From the NCBI GenBank assembly GCA_033763575.1, contig JANRKF010000033.1, forward strand, positions 62,001-126,000: DNA of 64,000 nucleotides, in the 5' to 3' direction. A program made the position numbers and the translations under genes. Numbering within the stretch: position 1 is the stretch's first letter; each line of letters starts with the position of its first letter. Under the pieces are notes generated by a model. The model searched no databases and was not told the origin of the DNA. It saw only the letters and a program-made list of their open reading frames with translations. This stretch comes from JANRKF01 sp033763575 (GTDB lineage: Bacteria > Pseudomonadota > Alphaproteobacteria > Rickettsiales > SXRF01). Below are positions 1 through 8,992 of the stretch, piece by piece.

Positions 1-100
1 TCGCCACCCAGAAGAGCGCCGCGTTAAATGCCACCAGCGCCGCAAGCGCCAGCCCCAGCGCGATGCCGATCAGAAATTTACTCCAAGGATGTGCTAACAT
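1..100 (-). CDS. Partial membrane protein of the T4SS operon
   Basis: A reading frame opens with ATG at 100 on the minus strand and runs off the left edge (33 codons visible). It starts MLAHPWSKFLIGIALGLALA and continues as one long hydrophobic segment, so an N-terminal membrane helix is likely. It lies 49 bases after the last virB6 stop and on the same strand, so it is probably the next gene of the type IV secretion operon. No strong ribosome site precedes the ATG. I do not recognise the family from so short a piece. Confidence 0.45.
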   Translation of the reverse strand, partial: MLAHPWSKFLIGIALGLALAALVAFNAALFWVA

Positions 101-149
101 GCGGCCACCAGTAGCCACCAATATTCGCATTTTGTCGAGGCAAAAATTA

Positions 150-1442
150 TCACGGGTTAGGCCGCGTGCCACCCGCCGGACCGCCAATTGGAGTCGTGCC
201 GCCCCCGGCCGGCTGACCGGATTGACCCGCTTTCTTAAACCAATCGCCCAGCGGGCCCTGCATGCTCGCAAGATTGGTGCTGGCGCCCGCCAGGTCGCTT
301 GCGATCAGGGTGACGATACTGTTGAAGCGCGACGCCAGGTCCGCCAGCATCACCAACACCAGAACGCCCACGATATCAATCGGGAAAATCGGCCCCTGCG
401 TCGTCTGCGGCCCGTTGAACGACCACGACCCGCCATACGGCTGGCAGCCGCTGCCCTGACACAACGCAAAGCGCCAGTAATGCATGGCAAACGGCGAGCC
501 GGTCATGCTGTTCGCCCACTGGGTCCAGCATACCGGCGTGAGCAGGATGTTGTTGATCGCGACATCGATCAACTGCACGAAAAATGCCAGGAAGGTGAAC
601 AGCAAAATCGGCTGCAGCGTGGCGTTGACGATCTGGTTGAGCCAGCCGTCGAATAAATAACGCGTCCGCACGAACAGCAGGAACGACAGGAAAATAGGCG
701 CAATGCCGAACAGCAACGCCTTTAAAATCAGCGACATCAGATACACCCACGCGGCGGTGAGGATCGCACGCATGAACGTGCCAAGCCCCAGCGCCAATAA
801 CAGGCCGAAAATCGGGCCGTAGGGCGGGGTGAAGAACATCGCCATCATCGTCACCGCCATTTTCGCCGACACCGCCTTGGTGAGCGCCTGATCGACCACG
901 TAGAAGGGCGGCGCATTGACCGGCACCGCCTGGTTCAGCACCGCCGCCGACACCTGGTTGATCCACGCATCCGTCCCGGCATTGAAGAATTTAACCACGG
1001 TAATATTGAAGAAATACCAGGCATCCGGCGAAAGCAGCAGCGCGATAATCCCGATCTTCACCATCCGCACGCTGAAATCAAACAGCGTGATCTGCACCAT
1101 GCCGAAGGTGAACATGATGCCGTAAAAAATAATGTAGAGCGTCGCCAATGCCGAAATCGCATTGAGGAAGCCGACATCGCTGATGATCGCCGCGAACAGC
1201 GCCGCCGTGACCTGATTCAGGATGTTTTGTATCTCGACGATGATGGTGGAAATAAGCCCCTGCCCGGGCGGAGGCGAGGGAATGGCGAATTGCGGATCGC
1301 TGGTGCAGGTGCCGTGCGGCACGGTGGGCGGCTGGTTGGCGAACGCGCTCTCCGGTATCAGGAGGCACAACACGGCGATCGCCAGTATCGCCGGCAGGAT
1401 CGCCTTCGCATGTGACCGTAAAGAATGGGCTGTGTGTTTCAT
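150..1442 (-). CDS. virB6: VirB6/TrbL-like T4SS inner-membrane channel protein (third copy)
   Basis: Polytopic inner-membrane component of a type IV secretion channel. The 430-residue protein starts with a signal-like segment ending near SAFANQPP, followed by an extracytoplasmic stretch and then several long hydrophobic helices (about residues 45-110, 180-260 and 330-370), as in the VirB6/TrbL family. The C-terminus is Gly/Pro/Thr-rich (GGGTTPIGGPAGG). The ATG at 1442 overlaps the upstream stop by four bases (ATGA), which fixes the start and implies translational coupling. It is the third consecutive VirB6 paralogue, a tandem multiplication known from rickettsial rvh clusters. Confidence 0.85.
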   Translation of the reverse strand: MKHTAHSLRSHAKAILPAILAIAVLCLLIPESAFANQPPTVPHGTCTSDPQFAIPSPPPGQGLISTIIVEIQNILNQVTAALFAAIISDVGFLNAISALATLYIIFYGIMFTFGMVQITLFDFSVRMVKIGIIALLLSPDAWYFFNITVVKFFNAGTDAWINQVSAAVLNQAVPVNAPPFYVVDQALTKAVSAKMAVTMMAMFFTPPYGPIFGLLLALGLGTFMRAILTAAWVYLMSLILKALLFGIAPIFLSFLLFVRTRYLFDGWLNQIVNATLQPILLFTFLAFFVQLIDVAINNILLTPVCWTQWANSMTGSPFAMHYWRFALCQGSGCQPYGGSWSFNGPQTTQGPIFPIDIVGVLVLVMLADLASRFNSIVTLIASDLAGASTNLASMQGPLGDWFKKAGQSGQPAGGGTTPIGGPAGGTRPNP

Positions 1443-2845
1443 GGCGTTTGCCTTCCTCCAACCAATTGTGATATTTGTGCAGTAAGACCTGAAAGGCTGC
1501 GCGCCGCCTGCCCCGCTTGACCGCTTTGCACCTGGCTTTGCAATTGGCCGGTGGCCTGCTGCAGCTTGCCGATCACCGCCGAATTCGCGCCGAACGCGAT
1601 CTGGCTCGATACCCCGGCGATACTCGATGCCACCTGCGGCAGCAACTGCAGCATCGATTTCATCAGCGACGAAAATATCCATAGCGTGATGAAGGCAAAG
1701 CTGAGTGCTTGAGTGAAGAAAACGTCGTTACTACCGAAACTGACCCGCGCCATCCGCCCGATGACGGCATCGAACGAGTTCTTGGCCATCGGGTTCACAA
1801 AGGATTGCACCGGCGGCGCGATGTTGCGCGCAACGCATGGCACATCGGTGCTGGTCGAAAGGTTTTTCATCATCACATTGGTATTGGGATCCGACGGTAT
1901 CATCCATGAGGAAAGCGACGAGTTGTTGCGCCAGTAGGCCCTGAAATCATTGCCGCCCAACACATCGAAAATATTCTGGATCAATATATCGAAAATACCC
2001 ACGAACATCCAGACGAAAGCAAAAATCAGCGTCGGCGTCAGGATGGCGGCGACAATAATATCCGCCCATTTTTTGAAATAGCGCTCGGTGTAGAAGAACA
2101 GCGCCAGCGGTATCATCACCGGCATCAGGGTGAGCAGGAAGCCGATGGTGAGGAACGCCATCAGGTAGGTGTAAATCAGCGACAGGATGAAAATGAGCAG
2201 GTTCATCATGCCGATGATGCCGAAGAAAAACAGCGACACGCCCACATTCGACGAAAATACCGATGCGCCGACAATCCCCATCAGCCCGTTCATCATCGCA
2301 ATGCTGGGACCGGCCCCCACCAGATTGCCAAGGAAGGCGTCGATGCGCTGCCACGGCGACACCCCGCCCACCACCAGCCGCAACATGTCGGCGAGAATGG
2401 CAAACACCCAGCCCACAATATCGGGCAGTATGTTCATAAACGCCGCAACAAACGCAAGCTTGATGAACAGGGTGGAGCTGCGCTTGAGCAGCTCGCGCTC
2501 GCCCATCGCAATGCGTATGCCGTAAAAGGTGATGACCAGCGTGGAAAGCACCGCCGTCACCCAGCCGAATTCATCGGAGATGATATACATCATGTTGATC
2601 ACCGCATCCTTGATCGTGCCCTCAATGCACGCCACCAGTTTCGAGGTGAACTCATAGGACTGGTATTGGATGCCGGTATAGTTGGACGCGCAGCTGCCAA
2701 GCTCGAACCGCCCCGTATTCATGCCGGAGCGCGCTACCGAAGCGGTGGGGCAGCCCTGCGCAGCGAACGCCTGGACGGGCGCCATCACCGAAAGCAACAG
2801 CGACGCAAGCGCTACGAATAAGAATGGAAATGGCTTCCTGCTCAT
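1439..2845 (-). CDS. virB6: VirB6/TrbL-like T4SS inner-membrane channel protein (second copy)
   Basis: Second of three VirB6-type proteins, 468 residues. It begins with a clear Sec signal peptide (MSRKPFPFLFVALASLLLSV, cleavage near AFAAQG), then a short periplasmic segment with cysteines at about 32 and 52, and a polytopic core of at least five hydrophobic helices (about 90-110, 125-160, 195-255, 260-290, 375-395). The tail is Gln/Ser/Gly-rich. ATGA overlaps join it to both the preceding and following virB6 genes. It is probably part of the VirB6 channel that passes substrate through the inner membrane. Confidence 0.87.
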   Translation of the reverse strand: MSRKPFPFLFVALASLLLSVMAPVQAFAAQGCPTASVARSGMNTGRFELGSCASNYTGIQYQSYEFTSKLVACIEGTIKDAVINMMYIISDEFGWVTAVLSTLVITFYGIRIAMGERELLKRSSTLFIKLAFVAAFMNILPDIVGWVFAILADMLRLVVGGVSPWQRIDAFLGNLVGAGPSIAMMNGLMGIVGASVFSSNVGVSLFFFGIIGMMNLLIFILSLIYTYLMAFLTIGFLLTLMPVMIPLALFFYTERYFKKWADIIVAAILTPTLIFAFVWMFVGIFDILIQNIFDVLGGNDFRAYWRNNSSLSSWMIPSDPNTNVMMKNLSTSTDVPCVARNIAPPVQSFVNPMAKNSFDAVIGRMARVSFGSNDVFFTQALSFAFITLWIFSSLMKSMLQLLPQVASSIAGVSSQIAFGANSAVIGKLQQATGQLQSQVQSGQAGQAARSLSGLTAQISQLVGGRQTP

Positions 2846-4518
2846 GGCCCGGCCCCTCCCACGCTTGCTTTCACCTGGCCGAGTATCGAGTTACCCGGCG
2901 GCGAGAGCTTGCCCGCGCCAAACGGCATCTTCGCGCTTTGTTCGCCGCCGATGCCCGCGCCGATGAACGGCAGAAAATCGAGCATCAACCCGAACACATA
3001 CATGGTGAGGAATGCCATCAAAAGCGCCAGCAACAGGTTGATCAGATAGTCGAGCGTGATGTTATGGAGCGTCTCGTCCAGCTGCTCCTGCTCCGCCGCA
3101 GTGCAGCCGCTATAGCCGCAAATATTGACTTCATAGGTCGCCCTCTGGGTGATCGCCGTGCAGTTCGGCGCACTGCAAAGATGCAGCAGCGCGAGGTCCT
3201 GCCAGCTGATGCGCTTGATCGGCCAGCTCACCGAATACACCCCGATCGGCGCGAAGCTGTTCAGGATATTAATCACAATCCCCCCGGCATCTTTCCGGTT
3301 GAAGCTTTGGACCGGCGGCTGGTTGCCGCCCATGGTGCCGCCGATACCCACATTGAACCCGGACGGCTTCGCCGCCAGCCGCGGATTGGTGCCGACACCG
3401 AACGAACCGACGCTGGTATCCTTATAGACCCCCTCGTTATACAGCCAGTTGCCGATCATGAAATCGCCGTAAGGGTTGGTGTTCTGGTTCTGGAACGGAT
3501 AGGAATTGAGCGGGCTGGGGTAATAGCCGATCTCGTTGGCCGGAACGATGGCGCGATAAATTGAATACGGCCCGTCATACACCACCGTGTCGAACGCCGC
3601 GAGCATCATCGCCAGATAGGCGAACAGGAAAATCGGCTGAAGCATGAACCCGATCAGCAGCTTCAGCCATTTCTCAAAATAGGCGCGGGTGACACTGAAC
3701 AGAATGCAGGTGATGAAAATCGGAGAAATAATCGCCATCACCGCAATTGCGATATAGGCGGTGATGGTGATGTAGGCGGCGCGCAGGATGGCGAAGATCA
3801 GGGTGGAAAGAATCGAAAATCCCACCAGCGCAATGAACACCCCGATCGTGCCGGACACAAAGGCGCAGACAAAAAATCCCAGCAGGCCGGAGAGCAAAAG
3901 GCTCGGGTTGAAAACAGAGCCGACCAGCGTATTGATCGCGCAGTCGACCTTCCCCCACATATCGGTCGGGGCGTAATTCGCGGCGCAGCGCATGGTCGTC
4001 GAATAACCTACATAGGACGTGACGATGCCGCTCATCTGGTCGATAATCTGGATCAACACCGGAAACAGCCCCTGCGGCCAGATATAGGACTGGCCGAGCA
4101 CAAAAGTGAAAAACGACACCCCGCCGATCTTCAGCGCCACCACAAACGCATCACGCGTCGGCGCGGAATTTTTCCCCACCGCCATGAGCCAGCCCCAGAA
4201 CAATACCGCAAGCGTCATCGCCGCCGCCACCGTGCCGGCAATGTAGTTCACCGAGAAATAATACATGATCTGGTAGGCGGCGGGAATCACCAGCCCCTGC
4301 ACACAATAAACGATGCGCTTGACCAGGCCATATTTCTGGCGGTTGTTCAGCACCTCATTCGGATCGTTGACATTGTAATCATCCACCGGGCAGATCTGCT
4401 TGCCGAATATCTGGCCGTTATATTGCGAGATCTCCGGATTCACCAACACCGGAAAACTTGCCTCGGCAGAAAATGGATACAATAAGCCACATACGGCGAT
4501 TACCTGGAGGCAATGCAT
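2842..4518 (-). CDS. virB6: VirB6/TrbL-like T4SS inner-membrane channel protein (first copy)
   Basis: First and largest VirB6 paralogue, 558 residues from the ATG at 4518. That start gives a signal peptide (MHCLQVIAVCGLLYPFSAEA); starting further upstream would add an Arg/Lys-rich stretch that overlaps virB4. After an N-terminal periplasmic part with cysteines come about six hydrophobic helices (95-125, 190-290 and 300-325), a long extracytoplasmic loop (about 330-480), and two more hydrophobic segments near the C-terminus. It lies 16 bases after virB4 and overlaps the next virB6 by ATGA. Confidence 0.85.
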   Translation of the reverse strand: MHCLQVIAVCGLLYPFSAEASFPVLVNPEISQYNGQIFGKQICPVDDYNVNDPNEVLNNRQKYGLVKRIVYCVQGLVIPAAYQIMYYFSVNYIAGTVAAAMTLAVLFWGWLMAVGKNSAPTRDAFVVALKIGGVSFFTFVLGQSYIWPQGLFPVLIQIIDQMSGIVTSYVGYSTTMRCAANYAPTDMWGKVDCAINTLVGSVFNPSLLLSGLLGFFVCAFVSGTIGVFIALVGFSILSTLIFAILRAAYITITAYIAIAVMAIISPIFITCILFSVTRAYFEKWLKLLIGFMLQPIFLFAYLAMMLAAFDTVVYDGPYSIYRAIVPANEIGYYPSPLNSYPFQNQNTNPYGDFMIGNWLYNEGVYKDTSVGSFGVGTNPRLAAKPSGFNVGIGGTMGGNQPPVQSFNRKDAGGIVINILNSFAPIGVYSVSWPIKRISWQDLALLHLCSAPNCTAITQRATYEVNICGYSGCTAAEQEQLDETLHNITLDYLINLLLALLMAFLTMYVFGLMLDFLPFIGAGIGGEQSAKMPFGAGKLSPPGNSILGQVKASVGGAGP

Positions 4519-4534
4519 CGTTATGCGAAACAGC

Positions 4535-6955
4535 CTATTTTTTCCCTTCCTTCGAGACAATTTTTTCCCTTTCCAATCGCACGCGTTCCTGGAATGCCGC
4601 CATCCACGCTTCCGGCTCATCGCCATATTTTTCGCGCACCGCATCGAGAATCGCCACCGTTTCCGCCCGCGCCGAGAGCACGTTGATGACCTCGTCCATG
4701 CCCGACAAATCGATGCGCGCCACCACCACGTCCTTGCCCTGCTTCACCAGGAAAAACCGGCTGCCCGGATCGGTGGTTTTCAGTAAATTGAATTCGCGCT
4801 CCGTGACCATGAACGCTTGCCGGTAAGCCTCGGTCGCCTTCGGGTTCGGCAGGAAAATCTGCGTCGCCGTCTGCTGGATGAGCGTCTCCGAAATCGCCGA
4901 CTGAGTGGCATCTTCCACCGATTGCGTGGCGAACACCACCATGCCGTTTAATTTCCGTAGCGTCTTCAGCCAGTCGCGGATACGGGTGGCGAAAATCTTG
5001 TTGTCGATCAGCGCCCACGCCTCGTCGAGCACGATGATGGTCGGCGTGCCATCGAGCGCGAGGTTGATGCGGTGGAACAAATATAAAAGCGTCGGCGCGA
5101 GCGTCGCCTTGTCGCGCAGAATCTCGCCCATCTCGAAGCCGAACGCATTGCCCAGCGAGAAATCGATCACGTCGGTTTCATTATCGAACAGCCCGGCATA
5201 CGGCCCGTCGCCATGCCACATTTTCAAGCGGCCCGCAAGCGTCCCCGGCCCTTCGATACCAAGGAACGGCGCGATGTTGCGGAGGATGCGGTCTTTTCTT
5301 TCGAGCTTGTAATTGCCCATCACCGCCTCGTTGATATGCTCCATGTCGTCGGCGGTGAACGGCTCGTCATTGACCGTGACCAGCGTGTGCAGCCACTCGG
5401 CAATGAAGGTGCGGTTCTCCGGCGTGTCCGGCAGGTGCAGCGGATTGAACCGGCACTGCTTGCCCGGCTCGATCACCGTATATTTGCCGCCGATCGCCCG
5501 CAGGAAAATCTCGGCACCGCGATCCTTGTCGAAGAAGAAAACGCGGCAATTGAATTTTTGCGCCTGCGCGCAGAGGAAGTTGAGCAGCACCGTCTTACCC
5601 GACCCGGTAGGGCCGATGATGGTGGTGTGGCCGACGTCGCGGGCATGGAAATTGAAGAAATACGGCGTGCCCGACGAGGTGTCGAATACCGTCACCGCAT
5701 CGCCCCAGTGATTGCCGCGAATGCGGCCTGTCGGATAGTTGTGCAGCGACGCAAACCCGGCGAGGTTCATGGTGTTGATGTCGGCAGGCCGCCCGATGAA
5801 ATCGAAATTCCCCGGAAGCTGCGCCCAGTAGACCTGCTCCATGATAAATTTTTCACGCACCGGATTGATGCCGAGATTCACCAGCTCGGCCAGCGCCAGC
5901 GAGAGTATTTTTTCCAACTCGTGCATATCCTCATCAAAACACAGCACGCTTAAATGGTGCGGGCCGAAGGCCACGTGCCCGCTCATCGCCATGTCGAGCG
6001 CATCCGAAATCTCGGCGATCTGCGAAATCGCCGCATCCTCCGCCGCCATCATCCGCCGCTGGCGAATCTGCATGCGGTTGATGTTCACCGAGCGGTTATA
6101 AAAATTGAACGACTGCGAAATGATAAACTCGAACGGCAATTGCAAAAAGCCGTCGAGCAGGCCGGCGGCGGTGGCCGGCGCATATTCCTTGATGCTGACG
6201 ATACCGGCAAAACGCTTTTTCGGCGCGCCGCTCACCTCGATCGCACGGTCGCCGAAATAGAGGCGGTACATCGCAAGACTCTCAGCAATATTATTCGGCG
6301 CGTAACGCACCGGATGCGCGAATCCGCAATTGACCAGACGCGATAAAAATTCCATCGGCTCGGAAAACACGCCGTCTTCGTTCTCGTAGGTGGAAAGCAA
6401 CCGCGCACCGTAATCCTTAAGCGTGGCGACCAACCGCCCCGTCACCTCGGTCAGCTCTTTCTGGGTATCGCGCATCGCCTGTATCTGCGTCGCCTTGTTG
6501 CCCGCCTCGCTCGCACGCTTCAGGAAATAATGCACCTTGGCCGCGCCCTTGGTATCGGGCTTGCGCAGCACCGAAATATACAGCTCGTTGATGAACGAAT
6601 CCTTGTGGTCGTGCTTCTCGCGCCAGAGCTTATCGACATGCGCCGGAAAGCCCGGCGGTTGCTTGCCGCCCGGATAGGCGCTCTGCTTGCGGCGCACCGT
6701 GTGGAACCACACCGCGAACGTGCCGTCCGCCAATGATTTCATCAGCGAATTACGCACCAGTTTTTTCATGTCGACATCTTCGTCATCCGCCGTCTCGAAC
6801 GAAAACCCTTCGAGCTTGATAATCTGCAGGAATTCTTTTTTCTTGGTGAGGATGGTCTCCTTATCCCAGTGATGATCGTAGGGAATGAACGTCGAGGCCG
6901 GCACCTCGTTCTTCGAGTAGGCCGCTTTCCTGGTGTGTCTGCGAGCAAGTTTCAT
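4535..6955 (-). CDS. virB4: VirB4 T4SS ATPase
   Basis: Hexameric ATPase that powers assembly and transport of a VirB-type secretion system at the cytoplasmic face of the inner membrane. Of 806 residues, the N-terminal half is the CagE/TrbE/VirB domain and the C-terminal half is the motor, with Walker A GPTGSGKT at about 448-455 and Walker B IIVLDEAWALI near residue 650. The length is normal for VirB4. It starts 6 bases after virB3 with no obvious Shine-Dalgarno of its own, so it is probably coupled to virB3. Confidence 0.96.
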   Translation of the reverse strand: MKLARRHTRKAAYSKNEVPASTFIPYDHHWDKETILTKKKEFLQIIKLEGFSFETADDEDVDMKKLVRNSLMKSLADGTFAVWFHTVRRKQSAYPGGKQPPGFPAHVDKLWREKHDHKDSFINELYISVLRKPDTKGAAKVHYFLKRASEAGNKATQIQAMRDTQKELTEVTGRLVATLKDYGARLLSTYENEDGVFSEPMEFLSRLVNCGFAHPVRYAPNNIAESLAMYRLYFGDRAIEVSGAPKKRFAGIVSIKEYAPATAAGLLDGFLQLPFEFIISQSFNFYNRSVNINRMQIRQRRMMAAEDAAISQIAEISDALDMAMSGHVAFGPHHLSVLCFDEDMHELEKILSLALAELVNLGINPVREKFIMEQVYWAQLPGNFDFIGRPADINTMNLAGFASLHNYPTGRIRGNHWGDAVTVFDTSSGTPYFFNFHARDVGHTTIIGPTGSGKTVLLNFLCAQAQKFNCRVFFFDKDRGAEIFLRAIGGKYTVIEPGKQCRFNPLHLPDTPENRTFIAEWLHTLVTVNDEPFTADDMEHINEAVMGNYKLERKDRILRNIAPFLGIEGPGTLAGRLKMWHGDGPYAGLFDNETDVIDFSLGNAFGFEMGEILRDKATLAPTLLYLFHRINLALDGTPTIIVLDEAWALIDNKIFATRIRDWLKTLRKLNGMVVFATQSVEDATQSAISETLIQQTATQIFLPNPKATEAYRQAFMVTEREFNLLKTTDPGSRFFLVKQGKDVVVARIDLSGMDEVINVLSARAETVAILDAVREKYGDEPEAWMAAFQERVRLEREKIVSKEGKK

Positions 6956-6961
6956 GACGGC

Positions 6962-7258
6962 CTAAAATGGATCATAGGAGTTGGTATAGCCGTGGAAGCC
7001 ACGGTTCAGGCAACGAAACCCCTTGTTGACTTTGAGGATGAACAGCTCGATCGCCCGCGGCTCCTTGAGGCAGATCAGGTAGCCGACCAGATGCACCGTC
7101 GGCGTGACGATCAGGATAATTTTGAAGCTCTGCAGGTTGATGAAGGTGATCATGCTGACGATGGCGTTGATGACGAAATACATGTAGCTCACGCCGAGGA
7201 TCATCGTCGGTCGCGTAAGGCCCTGAAATAACGGGTCGGATTGTAATCTTCCTGCCAT
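6962..7258 (-). CDS. virB3: VirB3 T4SS inner-membrane protein
   Basis: Small inner-membrane partner of VirB4, 98 residues. It shows the family hallmark DPLFQGLTRPTMILGVSYM at the N-terminus and two hydrophobic helices (about 18-40 and 45-65). The end NRGFHGYTNSYDPF strongly recalls rickettsial (rvh) VirB3 proteins. An AGGAG ribosome site lies 6 bases before the ATG. It is the first gene of the visible operon virB3-virB4-virB6-virB6-virB6, which continues past the left edge. A TATGAT at 7311-7316 (minus) could be the operon's -10 box, but no good -35 is seen. Confidence 0.93.
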   Translation of the reverse strand: MAGRLQSDPLFQGLTRPTMILGVSYMYFVINAIVSMITFINLQSFKIILIVTPTVHLVGYLICLKEPRAIELFILKVNKGFRCLNRGFHGYTNSYDPF

Positions 7259-7453
7259 ATTAAACTCCTAGCCCAGCTTGCTTAACAAAGGATGAATTTG
7301 CACCGCCCTTATCATAACACGTGAATGTTGCAGTTTTGTGGCAATCGGCTGAAAAACCAAAGAATCGCCGATTTCCGCCCGCCGGCGCCGGCCCCGCCCG
7401 GCAAAGCAGGCAGAGATTGTCATTATATTGTAATAATTTACCATTCGTCGGCA

Positions 7454-7468
7454 ACCCTATTTTAGGGT
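7454..7468. promoter_or_regulatory. Perfect palindrome, candidate operator
   Basis: ACCCTATTTTAGGGT is a perfect inverted repeat (6-base arms, TTT centre) in the 245-bp gap between the divergent virB operon and the gene at 7504. It overlaps the -35 position of a possible plus-strand promoter whose -10 would be TATAAC at 7481-7486. The bases around 7375-7400 are a GC-rich self-complementary stretch. I infer a repressor site; the regulator is unknown. Confidence 0.35.
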
Positions 7469-7503
7469 AGAATGAGGACGTATAACACTCCTGACGTGAC
7501 CCT

Positions 7504-8910
7504 ATGGCCATTCATCACTGCCACCAGTCGTTAATTGAACGGGTAGAGTTCCATTCCCCGAGGAAGGGGCTGGTGCACGCCTGTATTATCCCCACCCCGC
7601 AGATGAACGCCGAAGACCTCACCGACCTGCGCGGATATCTCGGCAGCAAGGGGCTTTCCACCCTGATGGATGTGCATGACGGCCACAACGTGATCGAGGT
7701 GCGCGGCGTCAAAGACGATAAAACGCTGGTCCAGCTACTGAGGGAACACGGCGCGATCACCGGCGAAACGCGCATTGAGGGCACGCCGAACGACAAAGCG
7801 CACGAAACCACACTGATGGGGTCGATTGCCGATAATTCGCTGTTCCTCTCCGCCCTGTTTTATGACCTTGGAAACGTGGCCTATCTCGTTTCCGGCTACC
7901 AGCGCGGGCGGCATAACAAGGGCGGAAAATTCACCGCCAACGATGTTTCGGAAATGATGATCGGCGCCGCTTTCAGCGTCGGCGACCTGGCCATGACCTT
8001 CTGCGGCGGCGACCTCGGCAACCATGAGCTGATGGCCGTTCAGGACGCGCTCAAAACCCACCTGAAGGAAAAAGGCATCGAGGTGCCAAAAGGCGACGCG
8101 CTCACACCCGATTCGCTCTATAAATCCGGCGCCATGCAGGAAACCTACGCCTGGGTGCAGAAAAATATCGTGCAGATCAAATGCGCGACAGAAAGCGTCG
8201 CCGGGCTGTTCACCATCCATTCATCGCTCAAAAAAGGCGAGCGGAATAATTTTAAACTGGCCGGCGGTATCGCCATCACCGCCGGATGGTTCGCGAGCTT
8301 CCTCACCGAAAAACCCACCGGCCATAAGATTCTCGACGGCGACGAACCGCCGGCCAGCCTGCAGGAAAAAATCTCACGCAACCCACGCGGCTGGCTCGCA
8401 CGCCCGGCGGCCATGGCCAATAATATCGGCACGATTTTAGGCGCATACAAAGAACGGGGGCGTTACAATAATGATTTCCTGAGCGCCCAGAGCGCCGTCT
8501 CAAAGAGCGCATCCGCCGCCAATCTTGAGGCCCTCGCCTTCGCCCAGAATAAACGACATGATTATGCATGGAACGTGATTTCCTCTTGCTCCTTCCTCAT
8601 CGCCAATTCCCTGTTCGGGCTTTCAGGCAGCAAGCGCCCGACCGAAACCGACGACGACAAAACCGTGATGGAAGATATGGTGCTGCTCTCGGCAAACCTG
8701 CTGGCCGGGCAACCGAAGGAAGTGCGCGACCTGGCGGTGAGCGAAGCGTCCGACGTCGTCTCCCGGCTGAGCCATGTCTCGCTCAACAGCAACGAGCTGG
8801 AAAAAATGATCCACGACAAGATCGACAGCCTGAACCGCAGCAACTGGGTGGCGCGCACCCAGAGCACGCTCCAGCCGCCCGATATGAATATCGCGCAGGC
8901 CGCGCTGTAA
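7504..8910 (+). CDS. Orphan protein divergent from the T4SS operon
   Basis: A 468-residue protein that I do not recognise. It has no signal peptide; moderately hydrophobic stretches lie at about 115-135, 255-270 and 365-378 (VISSCSFLIANSLFGL). Residues 33-90 look like a small alpha/beta domain. The C-terminal 80 residues are acidic and helical with Asn/Ser-rich ends. Codon use looks like that of its neighbours. Its position, divergent from virB3 behind a shared control region, makes a secreted substrate or accessory factor of the T4SS a reasonable but unproven guess. Confidence 0.8.
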   Translation: MAIHHCHQSLIERVEFHSPRKGLVHACIIPTPQMNAEDLTDLRGYLGSKGLSTLMDVHDGHNVIEVRGVKDDKTLVQLLREHGAITGETRIEGTPNDKAHETTLMGSIADNSLFLSALFYDLGNVAYLVSGYQRGRHNKGGKFTANDVSEMMIGAAFSVGDLAMTFCGGDLGNHELMAVQDALKTHLKEKGIEVPKGDALTPDSLYKSGAMQETYAWVQKNIVQIKCATESVAGLFTIHSSLKKGERNNFKLAGGIAITAGWFASFLTEKPTGHKILDGDEPPASLQEKISRNPRGWLARPAAMANNIGTILGAYKERGRYNNDFLSAQSAVSKSASAANLEALAFAQNKRHDYAWNVISSCSFLIANSLFGLSGSKRPTETDDDKTVMEDMVLLSANLLAGQPKEVRDLAVSEASDVVSRLSHVSLNSNELEKMIHDKIDSLNRSNWVARTQSTLQPPDMNIAQAAL

Positions 8911-8992
8911 GGCCTTCACGCCTCGCAAATAGTCATAGACTTTGGACGGGTGGATGATTATGAATGGGCATCACCACAAACCCGCGACAATT

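Noticed and set aside
7260..7511. Small minus-strand frame in the gap before virB3
   Set aside because: No ribosome site, low coding character, and it covers the control region and palindrome.
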